64,000 nucleotides of DNA from an uncultured Clostridium sp. (GTDB lineage Bacteria; Bacillota; Clostridia; Clostridiales; Clostridiaceae), in assembly GCA_903789665.1 (NCBI GenBank), contig CAIFEX010000011.1, positions 27,488 through 91,487 on the forward strand. Reading direction: 5' to 3'. The position numbers and the translations under genes were made by a program. Positions 17,102-26,341 of the stretch are shown here, piece after piece; positions within the stretch are counted from its first letter, which is position 1, and every line of letters starts with the position of its first letter. A model generated the notes under the pieces. The model was not told the origin of the DNA. It saw only the letters and a list, made by a program, of their open reading frames with translations, and did not search any database.

Positions 17102-17983
17102 ATGCTAAAGGGTATAATTACGCCTATGATTACAATTCTTGACAAAGAAAGGAGGATTGATTTTGAAGGAAATAAAAAAATGATTGAAACTTTGATAAAA
17201 GGGGGAGTAAACGGAATTCTATTTATGGGCAGTATAGGTGAATTCTTTGCCATGAGAATGGAAGAAAAAAAGGAATTTATCAGTTTTGCGGTAAAAACCG
17301 TAAATAAAAGGGTACCTGTCCTTATAGGGACTGGTGGAACCTCAGTGGATGAAGTTATTGAACTTACAAAATTTGCCGAAACAGAAAAAGCCGATGCAGC
17401 TGTCATAATTTCTCCCTATTATTTTAAACTGGATGATGAGACTATTTACAATTACTACAGTGATATTGCTAAAAATACGAAATTACCTATTTTTATATAC
17501 AACTTCCCGGACAGAACAGCTGTAAATATAAATCCTAAAGTTGTTCTGAAATTAGCTGGTGAATTTCCAAATATAGTGGGTATAAAGGATACGGTAGATG
17601 GCATGAGTCATACGAGAGAACTGATTGGTGTAGTAAAAGGTGAAATTCCAGATTTTGCTGTATTTTCAGGATTTGATGAATATCTAATGCCTAATTTGTT
17701 GTCAGGGGGAAATGGACTTATAGCAGGGCTTACAAACGTTTTTCCAAAATTGTTTACAGATGCGTATAAAGCGTTTACTAGAGGGAATTTTCAGGAAATA
17801 AATAAATTCCAGAAAAAAGTCAACAGGCTTATGTCTATATATTCTGTAGCACCGTATTTTATTACTACTATAAAGACTATAAAAGCCCTTCAGGGTCTTG
17901 ATATAGTCCCTATGCCTAAAAAACCATATGGACTTCTGGATAATGACAGTATAGAAAAACTTAAGAAAATTATTAAAAATTAA
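17102..17983 (+). CDS. DapA-family aldolase (probable 2-keto-3-deoxy-sugar-acid aldolase)
   Basis: 293 residues, the size of the dihydrodipicolinate synthase/N-acetylneuraminate lyase family, all TIM barrels that form a Schiff base between lysine and a 2-keto acid. The keto-acid-binding GSIGEF motif is near residue 43, the catalytic tyrosine in FIYNFPDRTA near 135, and the Schiff-base lysine in VGIKDTVDG near 164. Its position in a sugar-acid operon beside a UxaA-type dehydratase argues against lysine biosynthesis and for cleavage of 2-keto-3-deoxy-L-fuconate to pyruvate and L-lactaldehyde. The same gene type opens the Campylobacter jejuni fucose locus, as I recall it. GGGGGGA precedes the ATG. 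Confidence 0.8.
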   Translation: MLKGIITPMITILDKERRIDFEGNKKMIETLIKGGVNGILFMGSIGEFFAMRMEEKKEFISFAVKTVNKRVPVLIGTGGTSVDEVIELTKFAETEKADAAVIISPYYFKLDDETIYNYYSDIAKNTKLPIFIYNFPDRTAVNINPKVVLKLAGEFPNIVGIKDTVDGMSHTRELIGVVKGEIPDFAVFSGFDEYLMPNLLSGGNGLIAGLTNVFPKLFTDAYKAFTRGNFQEINKFQKKVNRLMSIYSVAPYFITTIKTIKALQGLDIVPMPKKPYGLLDNDSIEKLKKIIKN

Positions 17984-18068
17984 ATCTGGATACAGGCTAA
18001 TTTTAATACTGTAATCATACATGAACTGTATTAGTATATATAAACAAATTTTAAAGGAGGAATGATTG

Positions 18069-19586
18069 ATGAATGCAATTCACCTGAGTGAACTTGATAA
18101 TGTTGCTACAGCTTTAAAATCACTTAAAAAAGGTGATACTGCTCTTGGTGTAACCGTTCTTGAAGATATAGGCATAGGCCATAAATTTGCCACTGAGGAC
18201 ATTAAGAAAGGCGAGCCTGTCATTAAGTATGCTTCCCATATCGGTATTGCAAGTTGTGATATAAAAGCTGGTGAATGGGTACATGTACATAACATTGAAG
18301 GCGAACGTGGCAGAGGTGATATAGACAATGGTGTAAGAGACATTAGTCAGGATGTTCATAGTAAAGCCACTGTTGCTCAAAGCAATAAAGCATATAAACT
18401 TATGGGGTATAGACGAAGCGACGGAAGCTTTGGATTTAGAAATCACATTCTGGTGATTCCTAGCGTACATTGTGCCAATAAAGTGGTTGAATGTATAGCC
18501 AATACTATAACGTATGGTGACGGAGCAAAAAATGATGAAAGGGATGTGGTTTATGTTACCCACCAGCACGGATGTAGCGAGCTAAGTTATGATGCAAGAC
18601 AAACCCAGGACGTTATTGTAGGAACTGGAGCCAACCCGAATGTATACGGCGTTTTGGTAGTAGGTCTTGGCTGTGAAGTTGTACAAGCAAAGGGTATTGC
18701 TGAAGGAATCAGGAAGATGGCGCCCTATAAAGATGTTGCATATTTTAATATTCAGGATGCCGGAGGAACTGGCAAGAGTATTGAAAAAGGAGTGAAAATA
18801 GTCCGAAAAATGCTTGCCGAATCACTGAAAGTGCAGAAAAGTGAAGGATCTTTGGCCGATGTAGTGCTTGGTACCGAGTGCGGGGGCAGCGATAGTTTTT
18901 CAGGTATTAGTGCCAACCCTAGCCTTGGTACAGCTTCCGATATAGTTATTCAGCATGGTGGCAGCGTAATACTGGCTGAAACGACAGAACTTATCGGTGC
19001 TGAACATATTCTATCTAGTAGAGCGATAAATGATACCGTTAAAGCTTCTGTTCTTAGCACGATTAAGGGCTTTGAGGACACAGTAATAAAATCGCATGCT
19101 GATATACGCGGTGCTAATCCCAGCCCAGGAAATATTAAAGGTGGTTTAAGCAGTATTGAGGAAAAATCGTTGGGTTGTATCTATAAGGCAGGTAATCAGC
19201 CTGTTGTGGCAGTGAAACAGTACGCTAAGAAGATAACCGATAAGGGTCTTACCTTTATGAACACGCCAGGCAATGACATAGAACAGCTAAGCGGCATGGT
19301 TGCTGGCGGATGTAATATTTGTGTGTTTACAACCGGACGTGGAACCCCCACTGGAAGTGCTGTTACGCCGACTATCAAGCTGGCGTCAAACTCGGCTGTA
19401 TTTGACAGTATGAATGATTCCATAGATTTAAATGCGGGTACCGTGATTGAAGGTACAAAGGGCCGGCATGAAGTGGGCGAGGAGATCTTAGACTTTATTG
19501 TAGCGGTAAGTAATGGGAAGCTGACCAAGGCTGAGATAAACAGACAAAATGATTTTTCAATTTGGCGGCTTGCTACAACTGTCTAA
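18069..19586 (+). CDS. UxaA-family dehydratase (altronate/L-fuconate dehydratase type)
   Basis: 505 residues. The N-terminal SAF domain (about 10-95, with VLEDIGIGHKFAT) and the C-terminal UxaA domain (about 115-505) are fused, the layout of full-length altronate dehydratase. Conserved cysteines and glycine-rich segments include THQHGCSEL near 162, VVGLGCEVVQ near 198, GTECGGSDSFSG near 275, and VAGGCNICVFTTGRGTP near 420. The enzyme removes water from a sugar acid to give a 2-keto-3-deoxy acid. In this context the substrate is more likely L-fuconate than altronate, since no uronate genes are present. The ATG at 18069 follows AAAGGAGG by 8 bases; a TTG one codon earlier is also possible. Confidence 0.82.
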   Translation: MNAIHLSELDNVATALKSLKKGDTALGVTVLEDIGIGHKFATEDIKKGEPVIKYASHIGIASCDIKAGEWVHVHNIEGERGRGDIDNGVRDISQDVHSKATVAQSNKAYKLMGYRRSDGSFGFRNHILVIPSVHCANKVVECIANTITYGDGAKNDERDVVYVTHQHGCSELSYDARQTQDVIVGTGANPNVYGVLVVGLGCEVVQAKGIAEGIRKMAPYKDVAYFNIQDAGGTGKSIEKGVKIVRKMLAESLKVQKSEGSLADVVLGTECGGSDSFSGISANPSLGTASDIVIQHGGSVILAETTELIGAEHILSSRAINDTVKASVLSTIKGFEDTVIKSHADIRGANPSPGNIKGGLSSIEEKSLGCIYKAGNQPVVAVKQYAKKITDKGLTFMNTPGNDIEQLSGMVAGGCNICVFTTGRGTPTGSAVTPTIKLASNSAVFDSMNDSIDLNAGTVIEGTKGRHEVGEEILDFIVAVSNGKLTKAEINRQNDFSIWRLATTV

Positions 19587-19692
19587 TAGATTGAGCAAGC
19601 TCGGAAACTAATTTCCAGATGATGTAAAAATATTGATTATGTTATTTTTGTGCAAAGAACTTTTATAGAAATATATTATTACTAAAAAGTAT

Positions 19693-19715
19693 TAAGTGGG
19701 TTCATAACACACTTA
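19693..19715. repeat. Operator-like inverted repeat before the dehydrogenase gene
   Basis: TAAGTG at 19693-19698 mirrors CACTTA at 19710-19715, with the next GTT/AAC also matching. It sits in a 153-base gap inside the operon, just ahead of the AAGGAGG of the next gene. It could bind a local regulator or form a small RNA hairpin. Confidence 0.35.
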
Positions 19716-19739
19716 AATTATATAAGGAGGTCCAAGGAC

Positions 19740-20519
19740 ATGAATTTACAATTGAATGAAAAGGTTATTTTTGTAACAGGTGGCGGAAAAGGTATAGGAA
19801 GCGGTATTACACTTGCTCTGGCAAGAGAAGGGGCGATTCCTATTGTGCTTTCTCGTTCAGCGATTTTACCTGAATTTAAAGAAAAGCTAGAAGCATTAAC
19901 AGACGATTATGAATTTATTCAAATTGATCTTAACGAAACTGATAAAATTCAACCTATTGTTGATGACGTTGTAAAACGGAGGGGATCTATTTACGGCATA
20001 GTCAATAATGCTGGGACTAATGATAATAAGGATTTAGAAACAACTTCCTGGCAGGATTTTGAAAAAAGTCTTCATGGAAATCTAACACATTACTATGCAC
20101 TTGTTCATTCTGCAGTTCAGTATCTTAAAGATAGCCATGGGTGCATTTTGAATATTTCTTCAAAAACAGCTCTTACCGGACAGGGTAAGACCAGCGCCTA
20201 TGCTGCTGCCAAAGGGGCAATTTTAGCTCTGACACGTGAATGGGCAGCTGCTTTAGCAAAGGATCATGTACGAAGCAATGCCATTGTAGTCAGCGAATGC
20301 TGGACTCCGCTATATCAAAACTGGATTAAATCTTTTGACGATCCCAAAGCAAGGATAAAGGTTATTACGGATAAAATTCCCTTTGAACATCGCTTTACAT
20401 CGATTGAAGAGATTGCTGATACGGCAGTATTCCTGCTTTCGCCACTTTCATCGCACACTACGGCTCAGTGGGCAGTTGTGGATGGCGGTTACATTCATCT
20501 TGACAGAGCATTAAACTAA
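19740..20519 (+). CDS. Short-chain dehydrogenase (probable L-fucose dehydrogenase)
   Basis: 259 residues with a standard SDR layout: nucleotide-binding TGGGKGIGSGI near residue 13, NNAG near 90, catalytic serine in LNISSKTAL near 138, and the YAAAKGA active-site Tyr-Lys pair near 153. A C-terminal AQWAVVDGGY closes the domain. In the proposed pathway it would oxidise L-fucose to L-fucono-lactone, the role of FucX (Cj0485) in Campylobacter. AAGGAGGT lies 12 bases upstream of the ATG. It sits directly before the sugar permease gene. The sugar specificity is inferred from context alone. Confidence 0.78.
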   Translation: MNLQLNEKVIFVTGGGKGIGSGITLALAREGAIPIVLSRSAILPEFKEKLEALTDDYEFIQIDLNETDKIQPIVDDVVKRRGSIYGIVNNAGTNDNKDLETTSWQDFEKSLHGNLTHYYALVHSAVQYLKDSHGCILNISSKTALTGQGKTSAYAAAKGAILALTREWAAALAKDHVRSNAIVVSECWTPLYQNWIKSFDDPKARIKVITDKIPFEHRFTSIEEIADTAVFLLSPLSSHTTAQWAVVDGGYIHLDRALN

Positions 20520-20537
20520 GTAATGGGGGGAGAAAAA

Positions 20538-21800
20538 ATGGGGAATAAGAATAATAATAGCAGAAATATTAAAATTGCTTTTGCTCTGGTTACCGGACTA
20601 TTCTTTCTTTGGGGCTTAAGCTATGGCCTGCTTGACGTTATGAATAAAAACTTTCAAAACCAGTTAGGTATTACCAAAGCAACATCAGGTCTGGTGCAGG
20701 CAGCTTATTTTGGTGGATATTTTATAATCGCTACACCAGCTTCACTTATAGCTAGACATTATGGTTATAAAGGTGGAATTATCATGGGACTTTTCCTGTA
20801 TGCAGTTGGGGCTCTACTCATTGTTCCGGCAAGCAATGCTCATAGCTTTACTATATTTTTAGGAGCATTTTTTGTTATTGCCTGTGGTCTTGGCAGCCTG
20901 GAAACAAATGCCAACCCCTACATTACCAAGCTTGGTGATGATGAAAACGCAGCATTTCGTATTAATGTTGCCCAAAGTTTTAATGGTGTGGGTCAATTTT
21001 TAGGACCCATCATTGGTGGTAGCTTGTTTTTGTCTATCACAACAAGTAATAATATAAGTAAAAATATGCATAACGTTCAGAAGGTTTATATTTTTATTGC
21101 TGCAATTGTTGCATGTATGCTCTTCATATTTCTAGTAGCTAAATTGCCTGAAGGATCTGAAGTTTCAGGTGAAGATACCTCTGTGGAAGGCAAGGGGACT
21201 TATAGCGAGTTGCTTAAATATAAGCATTTTAAACTTGGTACATTGGCACAATGTTTATACATATGTGCACAGGTTGGTGCTGGAGCATTTTTTATTAATT
21301 ACAGTGTTGAGCACTGGTCAGGACTCTCAGATAGCAAAGCTGCATATTTTTATAGTATTGCATTAGTTGCATTCATGGTCGGAAGAATTATAACAACTCC
21401 GTTAATGAAGAAGTTCAGTGCCAGTAAAATTCTTGGTATTTATTCTACATTCAACGTGATGCTGATGATTTTCTTAAACTTTGCAACAGGCAGCTTGAGT
21501 ATATTTTTACTAATCGCGTCCTTCTTCTTTATGTCTATTAGCTTCCCGACAATTTTTGCTTTAAGTGTTGTAAAAATTCCTGAGAATCTTGTTAAAACAG
21601 CTTCTAGTATCCTTACTATGAGTCTAATTGGCGGAGCAATTATGCCATTTTTAATGGGTCGTGTTGCCGATAACTTTGGGACAGCTGCCGCTTATCTGCT
21701 TATTTTACCTTGCTTTTTATATGTTGCGTGGTTTGGATTTAAAGGCTGTAAAGTTGAAGAAGGCTGTAAAATTGAAAAAGGAGGTATAAAGAATGCTTGA
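20538..21800 (+). CDS. fucP: FucP-like major facilitator sugar permease
   Basis: 420 residues with 12 predicted membrane spans. The first span begins IKIAFALVTGLFFLWGLSYG, and the conserved ETNANPYITKLG segment near residue 115 is a hallmark of the FHS (fucose-galactose-gluconate:H+ symporter) family to which FucP belongs. It would import L-fucose with protons. The ATG at 20538 is preferred over that at 20523 because the GGGGGGAG binding site lies between them. Its stop overlaps the next start by 8 bases, implying translational coupling. Related family members take other hexoses, so fucose is inferred from family plus neighbours. Confidence 0.8.
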   Translation: MGNKNNNSRNIKIAFALVTGLFFLWGLSYGLLDVMNKNFQNQLGITKATSGLVQAAYFGGYFIIATPASLIARHYGYKGGIIMGLFLYAVGALLIVPASNAHSFTIFLGAFFVIACGLGSLETNANPYITKLGDDENAAFRINVAQSFNGVGQFLGPIIGGSLFLSITTSNNISKNMHNVQKVYIFIAAIVACMLFIFLVAKLPEGSEVSGEDTSVEGKGTYSELLKYKHFKLGTLAQCLYICAQVGAGAFFINYSVEHWSGLSDSKAAYFYSIALVAFMVGRIITTPLMKKFSASKILGIYSTFNVMLMIFLNFATGSLSIFLLIASFFFMSISFPTIFALSVVKIPENLVKTASSILTMSLIGGAIMPFLMGRVADNFGTAAAYLLILPCFLYVAWFGFKGCKVEEGCKIEKGGIKNA

Positions 21801-22899
21801 AGTAGTCGATAGTCACTTTCATATTTTCGATTTAAACGTATTAAATCTTCCCTGGTTGAATTCATGCGCTGACATTAACAGAAGCTTTAGCATTGATGAT
21901 TTGTGTAAAGCTTATGGTAAATATGACCTTGATTTTAAGGGAGGAGTTTACGTTGAGGTTGACTGTGATAATGCTGCTAAGGAGGATGAGTATATTTTTA
22001 ATCTGCGTAGTCCTAAGATTTTAGCCAAAATTATGCGTGCACCGTATTTATGTGCTCACATGCGGCTTCCTCTAGGTATCGCCGGCGTTAGAGAACCGCT
22101 TCATGTTGAAACGTCGCCTCGCGGTAGATGCTTAGAACGAAGTTTTATTGAAGGGCTTGAAGTTTTGGCGGATAATGATATGATTTTTGAGAGCTGCAAT
22201 AGAGTGGAAGAACTTGAAGATATGTACAATGCAGTTTCCCAGGTTCCACAGGCCAAGGTTGTAATTGATCACTGCGGTAATGTAACCGAGCTGACTGGCA
22301 ATTACAAACAGGCAATGAGAAAGCTTGCAAAATTGCCTAATGTGTACTGCAAGGTTTCTGGGTTTCCTACAAAAGACAAAGCTTTTGTAAAACATCTGCT
22401 TGACTTTTTGACGGGTGAATTTGATTCTTCTAAACTTATGTATGCTTCAAATTTCCCAGTTGTTGAATTGTACTCATCATTTGATGAACATTTGAATGCA
22501 GTAAGGGAATATTTTGGTGATGATGCCGACTTTTTTAGTAAAAATGCCAAGAAACTTTATAAAATAAACACGCCGCAGACTTTTGCGAGTGTTATTAGAC
22601 TTCGCCCTGAAAAGGCAAAGTACTATAAAAAGCTGCATGCTAATCCGTTTCCTAATGTAAATAAGAAGATAAGAGAATGCGGTATCACCAAATATAAAAT
22701 TTTTAACCGTGATGATTTGCTCTTTTCTATTATGGAGTACTGTGGTGATGATTTCGAATATGATATGGCAAAGATGGCACAGGACCCTGAAACTCAGAGA
22801 TGGTGGAAGGAAACCGATCCATGCCAAATGCGCATAGACGGAGCTTTTAAACATGAGTGGTGGGCTGATATGAAGCTCGTGTATGATCTCAATAAATAA
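21793..22899 (+). CDS. Fusion: amidohydrolase-type lactonase plus L-fucose/L-rhamnose mutarotase
   Basis: 368 residues. Residues 1-260 are an amidohydrolase-2 TIM barrel (PF04909): the HFHIFD metal motif near 7, then VVIDHCGN near 156. Such proteins act as sugar lactonases, for example L-fuconolactone hydrolase. Residues about 265-368 match the RhaM/DUF718 mutarotase family: IRLRPEKAKYYKKLH at the start, then IFNRDDLLFSIMEY, DPETQRWWKETDP, and the terminal EWWADM. Mutarotases interconvert the sugar anomers. In the Campylobacter jejuni fucose locus these are separate neighbouring genes (Cj0487, Cj0488), so this is a natural fusion of two consecutive pathway steps. It starts within the end of the permease gene and is preceded by AAAAAGGAGG. 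Confidence 0.82.
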   Translation: MLEVVDSHFHIFDLNVLNLPWLNSCADINRSFSIDDLCKAYGKYDLDFKGGVYVEVDCDNAAKEDEYIFNLRSPKILAKIMRAPYLCAHMRLPLGIAGVREPLHVETSPRGRCLERSFIEGLEVLADNDMIFESCNRVEELEDMYNAVSQVPQAKVVIDHCGNVTELTGNYKQAMRKLAKLPNVYCKVSGFPTKDKAFVKHLLDFLTGEFDSSKLMYASNFPVVELYSSFDEHLNAVREYFGDDADFFSKNAKKLYKINTPQTFASVIRLRPEKAKYYKKLHANPFPNVNKKIRECGITKYKIFNRDDLLFSIMEYCGDDFEYDMAKMAQDPETQRWWKETDPCQMRIDGAFKHEWWADMKLVYDLNK

Positions 22900-22939
22900 A
22901 CAGATTTAATAAAATATATTATAAAAGGAGATTTTTTTG

Positions 22940-24094
22940 ATGTCACATAGAATGATATTAAATGAAACTAGTTATATAGGAGCAGGAGCAATTGAGAATA
23001 TAGTTACAGAAGTTAAAATCAGAGGTTATAAAAAGGCATTGATAATAACTGATAAAGATTTAATAAAATTTAATGTAGTTAGTAAAGTAACAGATATTTT
23101 GGACCAAAACAACTTGGATTATGAGATTTTTGATAATGTAAAAGCTAATCCTACTATAAATGTGGTAAAGAGCGGTATAGAAAAATTTAAAAGAATAGCT
23201 GCAGACTATTTAATAGCAATAGGTGGGGGGTCATCAATTGATACTGCAAAAGCTATTGGAATAATTATTAGAAATCCCGAATTCTCAGACGTAAGAAGCC
23301 TTGAGGGAGCGGTTATGACTAAAAATAAGAGTGTGGATATTATAGCAGTTCCGACTACAGCAGGAACTGCAGCAGAAGTTACAATTAACTATGTAATTAC
23401 TGATGAAGAAAAGAAACGTAAATTTGTTTGCGTTGATCCACATGATATTCCAGCAGTAGCAATTATTGATTCAAAAATGATGTCGTCAATGCCAAAAGGC
23501 TTAACGGCAGCTACCGGTATGGATGCATTAACTCATGCAATTGAAGGTTATACTACAAAAGGGGCATGGGAGTTAACTGATGCTATACATTTAAAGGCTA
23601 TAGAGATTATTTCACGTTCGCTTAGAAGTGCAGTAAATAATGAACCAAAGGGCAGAGAAGGTATGGCACTTGGACAGTATGTAGCAGGAATGGGTTTTAG
23701 TAATGTAGGTCTTGGAGTTGTTCATGGAATGGCACATCCACTTGGAGCTTTTTATGATACTCCACATGGGATTGCGAATGCAGTACTTTTACCATATGTT
23801 ATGGAATATAATGCTTGTGCTACCGGAGAAAAGTACAGAGAAATAGCTCGTGCAATGGGAGTTAAGGGAGTAGACAATATGACTCAAGATGAATATAGAA
23901 AAGCTGCTATTGATGCAGTTAAGAAACTTTCAGAAGATGTTGGGATCCCCAAGTCATTAAAAACAATTGGAGTTAAGGAAGAAGATTTAGAAGCTCTTTC
24001 AGAATCAGCTATGGCAGATGCTTGTACTCCTGGAAATCCGAGAGACACTAGTGTAAAAGATATATTAGCAATCTATGAAAAGGCTTTTAAATAA
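22940..24094 (+). CDS. Iron-dependent alcohol dehydrogenase (probable lactaldehyde reductase)
   Basis: 384 residues of the group III Fe-ADH family. NAD-binding GGGSSIDTAKAI is near residue 95, PTTAGTAAEVT near 138, and iron ligands occur in GMDALTHAIEGY near 195 and in GVVHGMAHPLGAFYDTPHGIANA near 255-280. This is the FucO-like arrangement. In the inferred pathway it reduces L-lactaldehyde from the aldolase to (S)-1,2-propanediol, recovering NAD+ made by the fucose dehydrogenase. The C. jejuni locus has an aldehyde dehydrogenase instead. The ATG at 22940 follows AAAAGGAG by 8-9 bases. Confidence 0.83.
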   Translation: MSHRMILNETSYIGAGAIENIVTEVKIRGYKKALIITDKDLIKFNVVSKVTDILDQNNLDYEIFDNVKANPTINVVKSGIEKFKRIAADYLIAIGGGSSIDTAKAIGIIIRNPEFSDVRSLEGAVMTKNKSVDIIAVPTTAGTAAEVTINYVITDEEKKRKFVCVDPHDIPAVAIIDSKMMSSMPKGLTAATGMDALTHAIEGYTTKGAWELTDAIHLKAIEIISRSLRSAVNNEPKGREGMALGQYVAGMGFSNVGLGVVHGMAHPLGAFYDTPHGIANAVLLPYVMEYNACATGEKYREIARAMGVKGVDNMTQDEYRKAAIDAVKKLSEDVGIPKSLKTIGVKEEDLEALSESAMADACTPGNPRDTSVKDILAIYEKAFK

Positions 24095-24151
24095 TATATA
24101 ATTTATCATTTTATGACTTTGGTTTGTCTATAAATTATGAATATATATTTG

Positions 24152-24190
24152 AAAATTAGTATGGAAGTTTATTTCTATACTAATTTTACT
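24152..24190 (+). terminator. Terminator of the sugar operon
   Basis: AAAATTAGTAT (24152-24162) pairs with ATACTAATTTT (24177-24187), extended inward by four more pairs including one G-T. It is followed by ACTTTT. The rest of 24095-24354 shows no gene; a small hairpin GCTTG/CAAGC is near 24245. Confidence 0.6.
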
Positions 24191-24354
24191 TTTAAGAAAA
24201 ATATTAATGTTGAGTAGATGTTAACATACATTTCAAACTGAGCTTGCTTACCAAGCAGAATAAATGGATTTAAAGAAGTTACTAATGATATCCTTTGCAG
24301 CTTATAGTGTATAATTTAATAGAGTACTAATATTAATCAGGTGGTGAATTTAAT

Positions 24355-26142
24355 ATGAATGATAATATATTATTGGTTGCACCTTATCACGGACTTGAAA
24401 TTCTGGCTAAAGAGTTCAATAAGAGATATAAAGTCAAATTATCTGTAATAGAAGGAAACATGAATCAGGGTATTGATGAAGTGAACTATGCTGTGAAAAA
24501 CGGGATAAGGATTGTACTCAGCAGATGGGGTACATCGAACTATTTGAAAAATAAAGTTGATGTGCCGGTAATTGACGTGTCTGCAACACCTGTTGATGTA
24601 CTAAAGGCTATTAACAAGATAATCATTGAAGGTTACAAGAAAATCGCTATCGTCAATGTATCAAATATCTTTGGAAAAAGTGAAAAACAGTACCTTCATA
24701 AAATTTTGGGTATAAATTTACAATTTTCAGTATGCCATGGAGAAAATGATGTCAGAATGAAAGTGAAATACCTTGCAGAGGAAGAGCACATCGATGCTAT
24801 AATCGGTGATGTTACAGCAGTGCATGAAGCCAGAAGAATTGGAATACACGCAGAATTGATTGAGTCCGGGGAAGGATCTATTGTAAATGCATTGTCATTA
24901 TGTACAAATATACTAAACTATGATTTTGTTATTAGATATAAAAATGAACAGATAAAAATTCTGTTGAACAGGATGGAAGAGGGAGTTGCCCTTTCAGACA
25001 AAACTGGTAATTTATTGTTTAATTCCAGTATAGAAAGATTGTTTAGATATTATAATACAGATGTTACCCAAGAAAATCTATATAAAATTTTAAATGGCAG
25101 TAAATATGAAAAAATTCCAGTAAATGTTGATAAAAAATATGTTGGAAGTGTACTTTTAATAAATCAAAAAAGTACCAATGCGGTGCCTAAGGCGGATTCA
25201 GAATTCAGAGCCAAGTATAAATTTACCGATATAGTGGGTCAGGATGATGTAAAAATAAAAGCGGCTAAATTTGCAAAATCGAATGAAACAGTGATCATTT
25301 ATGGAGAAACTGGTACGGGAAAAGAATTATTTGCTCAAAGTATTCATAATGAAAGCAGTAGATCCAATGGGCCCTTTATAGCTGTTAATTGTGCATCTTT
25401 AAGTGAATCATTAATTGAAAGTGAACTTTTTGGATATGAGGATGGTGCATTTACTGGAGCTGCAAGAGGAGGCAAAAAAGGTATATTTGAATTGGCCGAT
25501 GGAGGTACGTTATTTTTAGATGAAATTGGAGAAATTCCCTTGAATTTTCAGGCAAAACTTTTAAGAGTGCTTCAAGAAAACGAAATCAGAAGAGTTGGAG
25601 GAAGCAGGAAGATTCCAGTGAATGTGCGTATTATATGTGCAACAAATAAGAATTTGAAAGAAGAATGTAAAAAGAATAATTTTAGGTATGATTTGTATTA
25701 TAGAATAAATGTCCTTGAATTGAAACTACAGCCTCTCAGATTTAGAAAGAAAGATATAATATCTCTTTTTAAAAATTTTATATATAAGCAGTGTATTTCC
25801 GAAAATAAAAAACTGAAGTGGAAAAGTGACGATATATTTGAACCTCTTCTAAAGTATAATTGGTATGGAAATATAAGGGAACTAGAAAACTTTGCCAAGT
25901 TCGTTGTGGCCTGTTCGGAAAAGGATGAACTAAATGAAAATTTTATTCTTAATATGCTTGAATCAAGAAATTTGGAAGACAATGATGAAATAAGTATTAA
26001 ATTTTCTTATGATTTAAAAGAAATGGAAAGTGAAATGTTCAATACTTTATTAGACAGATACAATGGCAATAAGGAAAATTTGTGCAGAGATTTTAACATT
26101 AGCAAGACAACCCTTTGGAGAAAATTAAATTTTGTACAATGA
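24355..26142 (+). CDS. Sigma-54-dependent activator with PrpR-type sensor domain
   Basis: 595 residues. The N-terminal ~180 residues form a PrpR_N-type ligand domain ([51 protein letters not shown]). The central AAA+ domain carries Walker [16 protein letters not shown] near 322, the sigma-54-contacting GAFTGA loop near 365, and Walker [17 protein letters not shown] near 378. The C-terminal Fis-type helix-turn-helix reads [20 protein letters not shown]. It should act on the sigma-54 promoter at 17041-17057 through the paired palindromes at 16896-16941. The inducer could be the sugar or a keto-acid intermediate. It follows the operon terminator and so is probably transcribed separately. Confidence 0.88.
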   Translation: MNDNILLVAPYHGLEILAKEFNKRYKVKLSVIEGNMNQGIDEVNYAVKNGIRIVLSRWGTSNYLKNKVDVPVIDVSATPVDVLKAINKIIIEGYKKIAIVNVSNIFGKSEKQYLHKILGINLQFSVCHGENDVRMKVKYLAEEEHIDAIIGDVTAVHEARRIGIHAELIESGEGSIVNALSLCTNILNYDFVIRYKNEQIKILLNRMEEGVALSDKTGNLLFNSSIERLFRYYNTDVTQENLYKILNGSKYEKIPVNVDKKYVGSVLLINQKSTNAVPKADSEFRAKYKFTDIVGQDDVKIKAAKFAKSNETVIIYGETGTGKELFAQSIHNESSRSNGPFIAVNCASLSESLIESELFGYEDGAFTGAARGGKKGIFELADGGTLFLDEIGEIPLNFQAKLLRVLQENEIRRVGGSRKIPVNVRIICATNKNLKEECKKNNFRYDLYYRINVLELKLQPLRFRKKDIISLFKNFIYKQCISENKKLKWKSDDIFEPLLKYNWYGNIRELENFAKFVVACSEKDELNENFILNMLESRNLEDNDEISIKFSYDLKEMESEMFNTLLDRYNGNKENLCRDFNISKTTLWRKLNFVQ

Positions 26143-26221
26143 TAGTGAAAATGGTATTGCCAGTTATAAAAAAGAAGGAGAAGATGTTATTCAAGTAAAT
26201 GTATTATTAAGAAATGTATTA

Positions 26222-26255
26222 AAGGTACTCTAAAATTATAACCCTAGAGTACCTT
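26222..26255. terminator. Inverted repeat between converging genes
   Basis: AAGGTACTCTA (26222-26232) pairs perfectly with TAGAGTACCTT (26245-26255). It lacks a T run on the plus strand and has only TTTAAT on the minus side, so termination is likely but inefficient. It separates the activator gene from the minus-strand hydrolase. Confidence 0.5.
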
Positions 26256-26341
26256 CGGCATATAAAGATTACTGTTTTTGCAATTGAGTTAGAATGTTGG
26301 ATATGTTGCTGCTGTGACAGAACAAGTTAAAGTTTTGCCTT

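Noticed and set aside
26144..26233. Coding-like stretch after the sigma-54 activator ([19 protein letters not shown] in one frame)
   Set aside because: It has no start codon or ribosome binding site and is only 30 codons; it may be a relic but no family could be named.
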